Positions 40,276-44,523 of a stretch of DNA of 44,523 nucleotides are shown piece after piece; the first letter of the stretch is position 1, and every line of letters begins with the position of its first letter. The notes below the pieces were generated by a model. That model did not search any database, was not told the DNA's origin, and saw nothing but the letters and a program-made list of their open reading frames with translations. Position numbers and translations under genes: made by a program. The stretch is from the IMG/VR virus record IMGVR_UViG_3300048079_000016, positions 1 to 44,523 of that record. One strand, given 5' to 3'. This stretch comes from a virus.

Positions 40276-40491
40276 TGGCATAGTCCTCAATTCGGGAAGG
40301 ACGAACTGCAAGGTGTCCCGCAGCATCTCCATGCCTATGTCCCCAAGCGTGGGGTGACAGAGGATGAGCTTCAGGTCCCGTATGGCAAGGTCCCGGCTGC
40401 GTTCGTAGTCGCCGACCTTGCAGTTGCAGACGCGCTCCGAGGGAGGGACGAGCCAGTCGTGCGAGGGGCAGTGGTAGCCGTGGTGGGTCAT
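40270..40491 (-). CDS. Hypothetical 73-aa Cys/His-containing protein
   Basis: ATG 40491 overlaps the stop of the 72-aa gene by one base. The N-terminus MTHHGYHCPSHDWLVPPSER and VCNC offer three Cys and several His that could bind zinc; the C-terminus is helical (GMEMLRDTLQFVLPELRTMP). Family not recognised. Confidence 0.65.
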   Translation of the reverse strand: MTHHGYHCPSHDWLVPPSERVCNCKVGDYERSRDLAIRDLKLILCHPTLGDIGMEMLRDTLQFVLPELRTMPD

Positions 40492-40709
40492 CAGGTGTTC
40501 CTCATCTCTACGGCCTGCGTCAAGAAGCCGAGCATCATACCCATCCCGGTGTTCAGTTCGTCCCCTTGGAGGACATCGGCGATGCGTTTGAGGCTAATCG
40601 CCTTGGAGAGTTCGATTTGATGCTCTCCGGGTGGGTTGGTCACATAGGCGCACGCTGCCTGCGAACCCTTCTCCACGAGAAGATGGGCCGGGTGTGGAAC
40701 GATGGTCAT
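40491..40709 (-). CDS. Hypothetical 72-aa protein
   Basis: It begins MTIVPHPAHLLVEKGSQAAC at ATG 40709 with AAGGAAA about 8 bases upstream; the longer frame overlaps the preceding gene. The C-terminal helix contains ISLKRIADVLQGDELNTGMG. It lies one base after the stop of the 110-aa gene. Family not recognised. Confidence 0.62.
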   Translation of the reverse strand: MTIVPHPAHLLVEKGSQAACAYVTNPPGEHQIELSKAISLKRIADVLQGDELNTGMGMMLGFLTQAVEMRNT

Positions 40710-40710
40710 G

Positions 40711-41043
40711 TCAGGTTTCCTTTCGCGTGCCGTTAAGCTCGCCAGTCTTGGGGTCACGTCCGCAGCCGTCAGGGCAGGAGACGTTGAGGCCCCCGCAGCT
40801 ATCGCAGTCAGGGGAAGGCACTTCGGCCCAAGCGAGAGGGAACAGGGAGCCGGTGGTCTGGGTCCTTGGGTTGCCACACCACTCCACGAACTCTGCGGGG
40901 CGTCCTTGTCGGGCTTCCTGCCACCAAGCCTCGATCCACTGGGTTCCGGTGGTGGACCACCCGCCTCTCTCGAAGTAGCCCTTCGTCTCCGTCAGGATCA
41001 GGATGCGCCGGTCCTTTGGCGCGGTGGTCATATCTGTTTGCAT
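40711..41043 (-). CDS. Hypothetical 110-aa protein with Cys-rich end
   Basis: First gene after the RNA polymerase. The N-terminal half (TAPKDRRILILTETKGYFER, GGWSTTGTQWIEAWWQEA) resembles small phage proteins of the APKDG type. The C-terminal half has CDSCGGLNVSCPDGCG, a probable zinc-binding knuckle. ATG 41043, with an in-frame ATG four codons later. Function unknown. Confidence 0.65.
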   Translation of the reverse strand: MQTDMTTAPKDRRILILTETKGYFERGGWSTTGTQWIEAWWQEARQGRPAEFVEWCGNPRTQTTGSLFPLAWAEVPSPDCDSCGGLNVSCPDGCGRDPKTGELNGTRKET

Positions 41044-41049
41044 TGTGTT

Positions 41050-41071
41050 CAGTCTCCAATCGTGGACAATC
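41050..41071. promoter_or_regulatory. Repeated 22-base motif with tandem CAATC, copy C
   Basis: CAGTCTCCAATC then GTGGACAATC on the plus strand, 20 of 22 identical to 25486-25507. It lies between the RNA polymerase stop, which it overlaps, and the 110-aa gene. Its orientation relative to the adjacent gene is opposite to that of copy B, which argues for a protein-binding site rather than a core promoter. Confidence 0.45.
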
Positions 41072-43697
41072 AGGCGAAGGCGTAGTCGGCGTCGAGGACC
41101 ACGTTCAGGTCCATGTCGCCCTTCGTGGGCAGTGCGGGGAGCTTCTCGATCCCGTCATCCGAGAGGACCGAAAGCGCGTAGTCGAGGGTCTCTTGGAACG
41201 GGCAGTAGTCGGCATACATCTCGACGAAGCTCTCACGGATAATCTGGAAGAAGCGTTGCGTCTTGCCAGCGTGAGCGCCGAAGCTGTCGTGGATGAGGGC
41301 GAAGTCCATCATGCCCTCGTTGTAGGCGTTCAGGACCGTAAGCATCAGGTGCGAGCCGTCCATCGAGTGAATGACGTTGGGCGCGACAGCCGACCGGGCC
41401 TTCTCTTTGTCGATGCGGTCGAGGGGCTTGGTGCGCAGATTGAGCTGGACCCTGCGCAGAACGCTGACCCCATCGTCTCCGATCTTGTCGTGCAGCTTGG
41501 CTTCCGTCACCGGGAGCTTCCGGTCGTAAAGGCAAAGCTCCACAACCTTCGTCTCCCAGACACTGTAGCGGTGCATGACAGGGAGGCCGAGGGGCGTGGA
41601 CCACACGAGAGGGTGACGCTCGTGAGCCAACGTGGCCGCGAGACGCTTGAAGAAGTCCATGCCTTCGGTCGCCTTGGTCACAGTGCGGGTCACTGCGGCC
41701 CACACCTTCGCAGCGAGATAGCCAGAGGCCGCGAAGCCGCCGTCCATCTCCCCAGTCAGCTCCCCGGTGTCCTTGTCCTTGCGGGCAGTGGCGTAGGGGT
41801 TGACCGTGGCTTGGCCGGTGAAGACATCATCGTTCAGAGGACGCATCAGGTCCTCCATCTGCTGCTGCCTGAAGCCGAACTGCTCGCTTGAGTAGGCGAA
41901 GGTCATCACGTTGCGCTTGACGATCCCACGGTCCACGCCAGCGGCGAGAACGAGGATAGCCATCTCGTTGCCGTCAGCGGCTTCCAGCTCCATCTCCGCA
42001 ATCACTTCGTCGCAGACAGTCTGGTAGAGATCGCTGGGGGTGTCGCTCGGGGTGAGAGACACGAGGGCAGCTTCGTCAGCCGCACGGAGCGCAGCCGAGT
42101 AGTGCTGAAGGCCAGAGTTCGACCCATCCAGCGCAACGGCGAGATGGGAGACGTAGCTGTCCTTGCGGCCACCCTTGACCCACGCTGCGTAGTCGATGCA
42201 GGCGGCGACGAACATGAAGGGGCTGTCTGCCTTCTTCCACTCGGCAACGGTCCCCTTGGGGTCCTTGGCGATGCGGAGGATCATCAGCTCGTTGTTCGAT
42301 ACCCAGTCGAGGCGAGCGTCGAAGGACTTCTTGCTCACCTTGTCGAAGTCGCCACAGTTGGCGAGATGCACCGACAGCCACCCTGCCCCGAACTCACCAA
42401 GCGGCTCGCCGTCCGAGAACTGGAAGAGCGCCTTGATATGGTCCGCCCGCTGGTGGCTGAAGTGGGGAACTGGATAGACCCGTCCCCGGAAGTCCAGCGA
42501 GTGCGGGAGCCAGAAGCGCTGGTAGCCTGTCAGCTCGTTGGCGGTCTCGATGTCACGCAGGAGAACTGCCTGATCGGAGACGACGCCACGGTTGCGCTCG
42601 TGGATGCCAGCGAGGGCCATGCGGGTGGCCTTGCGCTGCTTGGTGTCCATGGCCTCCCACTCCGCCTTGTCGAGCTTGGCGGGAAGCTGCATCAGGCTAT
42701 TGGCAGGCAGGCCGAGGCCAACGATGCCATTGTCGAAGCCCCACTGGACGAGATCGAGGATGGGCTGGTTGATGCTCCATGCCGTGCCTTGGATGGCGTT
42801 CACCGACTGAAGCACGTAGTCCATCTGACCGTCAGCGATGGCGGTGCGGATGAGAACCTTGTGGTCCTTGTTGAAGGTGCGGACGAGCTTCACGCTGCGA
42901 GCGGCGCGAGGCTCATAGTAGCAGCCGGTGTCCATGTCGGTCCAAGGACGCGGGGGGACAACCATCGGGCGGTGAATGGGAGCCATCCACGCCATGCTCT
43001 CCCGCAGCGCTCCGAACATCTGGACCCCTTCGTCCGTGAGGCGGACGGTGGTGATCCGGTTGTTCTTGCCGCGAGAGATCGTCACCAGCTCGAACAGCTC
43101 CGAGAGGGCCACGAGGACAGCGTTGGTGAGAGGCTCGGCGATGCGAACCTTCACGTCCTGCGGCCAGTCAATGTGATCAGGGAGCTGCTCGGTGGTGAGC
43201 TTGTTGAAGACCTTCTTGCGGTTCCGGCTGCTGCCCTGCTTGTTGGCGACAGCGAGGATGCGAGCGGCGACCTTGCGGCCCTGAAGCTCTTCGACGTTGA
43301 GGGCGATGACTTCCGCCTCCACCTGTCCACCGATATGGGTTTGGACGTTGGCGATGGAATGCTCTTTGGTGATCCCGGCGAAGACACTGTTGAGCGTCAG
43401 GAACGCAAGCAGGTCAGGATCGAAGCGCTTCAGGTGCGCGAGGGCAGCGTGGCGCTTGCCGGGACCGGGGCGGGTGTTGCTCTCGACCCACTTGGTAATC
43501 TGTGCGGAGACGAGAGGGATGCAGCCGCGAATGATCTTCACGGCTTCGGCAGTCGAGTGACCACCGATGTTGTCCGAGGAAGACTGCTGCTGCTTGATGT
43601 AGCGGTCGAACCCATCCTTCGAGGCGCGAAGCTCAAGGTCGCGTTGGGCGGCAATGAGATCGTCCGAGGACTGGGGCAGGGTTTGTGTTTGCATCAT
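41070..43697 (-). CDS. Single-subunit DNA-dependent RNA polymerase, T7 gp1-like
   Basis: An 875-aa phage RNA polymerase that should transcribe middle and late genes. Motif A VALDGSNSGLQHYSAALR (Asp near 524), motif B VDRGIVKRNVMTFAYSSEQF (Lys near 594 and Tyr eight residues on), NVIHSMDGSHLMLTVLNAYN and motif C FALIHDSFGAHAG (Asp near 802) are all present. Length equals T7 gp1 (883). The ATG at 43697 with AGGAG 6 bases upstream is preferred to the TTG at 43703; a second ATG follows at 43694. The promoter-like element lies 20 bases upstream. Confidence 0.96.
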   Translation of the reverse strand: MMQTQTLPQSSDDLIAAQRDLELRASKDGFDRYIKQQQSSSDNIGGHSTAEAVKIIRGCIPLVSAQITKWVESNTRPGPGKRHAALAHLKRFDPDLLAFLTLNSVFAGITKEHSIANVQTHIGGQVEAEVIALNVEELQGRKVAARILAVANKQGSSRNRKKVFNKLTTEQLPDHIDWPQDVKVRIAEPLTNAVLVALSELFELVTISRGKNNRITTVRLTDEGVQMFGALRESMAWMAPIHRPMVVPPRPWTDMDTGCYYEPRAARSVKLVRTFNKDHKVLIRTAIADGQMDYVLQSVNAIQGTAWSINQPILDLVQWGFDNGIVGLGLPANSLMQLPAKLDKAEWEAMDTKQRKATRMALAGIHERNRGVVSDQAVLLRDIETANELTGYQRFWLPHSLDFRGRVYPVPHFSHQRADHIKALFQFSDGEPLGEFGAGWLSVHLANCGDFDKVSKKSFDARLDWVSNNELMILRIAKDPKGTVAEWKKADSPFMFVAACIDYAAWVKGGRKDSYVSHLAVALDGSNSGLQHYSAALRAADEAALVSLTPSDTPSDLYQTVCDEVIAEMELEAADGNEMAILVLAAGVDRGIVKRNVMTFAYSSEQFGFRQQQMEDLMRPLNDDVFTGQATVNPYATARKDKDTGELTGEMDGGFAASGYLAAKVWAAVTRTVTKATEGMDFFKRLAATLAHERHPLVWSTPLGLPVMHRYSVWETKVVELCLYDRKLPVTEAKLHDKIGDDGVSVLRRVQLNLRTKPLDRIDKEKARSAVAPNVIHSMDGSHLMLTVLNAYNEGMMDFALIHDSFGAHAGKTQRFFQIIRESFVEMYADYCPFQETLDYALSVLSDDGIEKLPALPTKGDMDLNVVLDADYAFA

Positions 43698-43716
43698 GGG
43701 CAACTCCTAGCCGTGT

Positions 43717-43743
43717 GGGTATATCAGGGTTATATTCTCAATC
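43717..43743 (-). promoter_or_regulatory. Promoter-like element before the RNA polymerase gene
   Basis: Nearly identical (26/27) to 40249-40275, with weaker similarity for about 25 bases farther upstream; core AATATAACCCTGATATA on the minus strand. TATAAC may act as a host -10. If instead the phage polymerase uses it, the gene is self-activating. Confidence 0.6.
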
Positions 43744-43904
43744 GCGGTCTGTCTACGATTGCGGAAGGTGCAGATGGGGCTTCAGGGCGTGAGGCGCAAG
43801 GGGCTGGGGATAACTTTGATCGAGGGTCTTGGGAGGGTCCCGTCCCCCTCCCCCACCGTCCCCCACCTGACGGGCGTGGAGCCTAACTAACTGTAAAGCG
43901 GAGG
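43744..43904. other. Region between RNA polymerase promoter element and tRNA-like sequence
   Basis: No gene seen. It holds CTGTC and GATTG units of the CAATC-type motif (43749-43763) and the left C-rich repeat (43841-43867). Part of the candidate attP and the upstream region of the RNA polymerase gene. Confidence 0.5.
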
Positions 43905-44071
43905 AAACTTGCCGCCTACGAACCGGCGTGCGAGGATTTGCAGTCCTCTACGTAACCACTCCGCCATCGGGCCTTCCTACGTTATCAATGAGTTAGCGGC
44001 TCCGTCCTCCCTGTCGGTGCAGGAACAAAGAGGGAAATATCGTCCCCCTCCCCCACCCTTCGTCCCCCACC
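43841..44071. other. attP: Candidate phage attachment site (attP) with flanking arm repeats
   Basis: CGTCCCCCTCCCCCACC occurs at 43841-43857 and again exactly 200 bases away at 44041-44057, each followed by a second GTCCCCCACC. Between them lie the tRNA-Cys-like sequence and the integrase stop. A tRNA-like core flanked by direct repeats next to int is the classic layout of a core site with arm-type integrase sites. The right repeat lies inside the integrase coding end. Confidence 0.5.
43905..43973 (-). tRNA. tRNA-Cys(GCA)-like sequence, 3' acceptor strand degenerate
   Basis: The 5' acceptor GGCCCGA, D-arm (GCGGAGTGGTTACGTA), anticodon stem-loop (GAGGACTGCAAATCCTC, anticodon GCA at 43939-43941) and most of the T-arm (GCCGGTTCGTAGGCGGC, 4 of 5 pairs) are good. 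The conserved A58 of the T-loop is T, and the next seven bases (AAGTTTC) do not pair with the acceptor. It may therefore be a tRNA fragment used as the integration core rather than a working tRNA. Confidence 0.6.
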
Positions 44072-44523
44072 CTGCGCCCCTCTGGCGTCATGAAAAGTGA
44101 GAGCCGCGAGGGCGGCATCGGCCAGCGTCTTATCGTCCACATGCGCGTAACGCAACGTGGTCTGGATCGTCTTGTGACCCATCAGCTTCTGGATGACCCG
44201 GATGTTGACCCCAGCCTGAACAGCCCTCGTGGCGAAGGTGTGACGGCAGGCATGGAAGACGAACGTGGGGTCAGACGAGAGACCCATCGCTGCCCTTGCC
44301 GCATCCCACTGGTGGCGGACCTGTGGGTAGGTGGGCATGAGGCCCCCGGTGACGAGAGGCTCAAGGCGAGCGTGGAGATCGGCAGAGAGAGGGACGGAGC
44401 GTGAGCTACCGTTCTTCGTCCCATCGCCCCACAGGTGGACCCACTTGGCTTCAAGCTGTGAGGGCTTGATCGACATAAGCTCCGACACTCGCATCCCAGT
44501 GCGGATGGCGACGTAAGCGAGGG
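43985..44523 (-). CDS. int: Tyrosine recombinase (phage integrase), C-terminal part, continues across the window end
   Basis: The catalytic half of the integrase whose start is at 743. In full-length numbering the residues are Arg201 (GMRVSEL), Lys226 (GDGTKNGSSRSVPL), His280 and Arg283 (FVFHACRHTFATR), His306 (KLMGHKTIQTTL) and the nucleophile Tyr315 (LRYAHVDDKT). A Gly/Arg-rich tail of about 35 residues follows, partly encoded by the C-rich repeat DNA of the candidate attP. The stop at 43985 lies 11 bases from the tRNA-Cys-like sequence. All catalytic residues are intact, so the phage is probably able to lysogenise. Confidence 0.94.
   Translation of the reverse strand, partial: LAYVAIRTGMRVSELMSIKPSQLEAKWVHLWGDGTKNGSSRSVPLSADLHARLEPLVTGGLMPTYPQVRHQWDAARAAMGLSSDPTFVFHACRHTFATRAVQAGVNIRVIQKLMGHKTIQTTLRYAHVDDKTLADAALAALTFHDARGAQGGGRRVGEGDDISLFVPAPTGRTEPLTH
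44349..44523. repeat. Terminal direct overlap, right copy
   Basis: Copy of bases 1-175 with T instead of G at 44476. In the circular map this segment should be counted once. Confidence 0.9.

Noticed and set aside
43841-44071. C-rich repeats considered as a CRISPR-like or iteron array
   Set aside because: Only two copies with unrelated content between them; the position beside int fits integrase arm sites better.

Overview
The window is an essentially complete genome of a temperate, T7-like podovirus (tailed phage with a single-subunit RNA polymerase) of a high-GC alphaproteobacterium. A sphingomonad host is suggested by the tRNA-Cys-like sequence beside the integrase, but that is weak evidence. 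The last 175 bases (44349-44523) repeat bases 1-175 with one mismatch, so the sequence closes into a circle of about 44.35 kb. The cut falls inside the integrase gene, whose N-terminal part is at 1-743 and C-terminal part at 43985-44523.

Almost all genes lie on the minus strand. Read in transcription order from the right: integrase C-terminus, a tRNA-Cys-like candidate attP, then a T7-type RNA polymerase (43697-41070). A T7-ordered replication block follows: gp2.5-like ssDNA-binding protein, endonuclease I, a GH108 lysozyme in the place of T7 gp3.5, gp4-like primase-helicase, family A DNA polymerase, MazG-like protein and a gp6-like 5'-3' exonuclease. Next is a nucleotide block: dNMP kinase, class II (B12-dependent) ribonucleotide reductase, a Zn-ribbon protein, a small HD-domain alarmone-hydrolase-like protein and a membrane protein. 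It ends at a terminator near 27.5 kb.

From 22.9 to 27.1 kb the direction reverses. A plus-strand operon encodes two small hydrophobic peptides (27 and 41 aa), a 74-aa protein, a 729-aa protein with a Cys-rich C-terminus, a 434-aa M20/M28/M42-like metallopeptidase and a 60-aa protein. It closes with a GNRA-loop terminator. This is the least explained part of the genome. About 1 kb with no convincing gene (21.9-22.9 kb) separates it from the late operon and holds CTTAAG clusters, direct repeats, hairpins and a promoter-like element.

The late genes (21889 down to 1309, minus) are not T7-like in order or type. They encode a collar-domain fibre protein, a P22-gp10-like stabilisation or tail protein, a collagen-like fibre, three large Gly/Ala-rich proteins likely to be internal or ejection proteins, AT-hook small-terminase candidates, terminase large subunit, portal, scaffold, SU10/DUF5309-type capsid, adaptor, a collagen-like tailspike with an SGNH-hydrolase-like middle, and two holin-like membrane proteins. 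After a terminator come a MarR-like regulator and the integrase, which form the lysogeny module.

The phage therefore combines a T7-type transcription and replication engine with another podovirus morphogenesis module and an integrase. Three near-identical ATATAACCCTGAT elements upstream of the polymerase gene, the gp2.5 gene and the late operon are the best promoter candidates.
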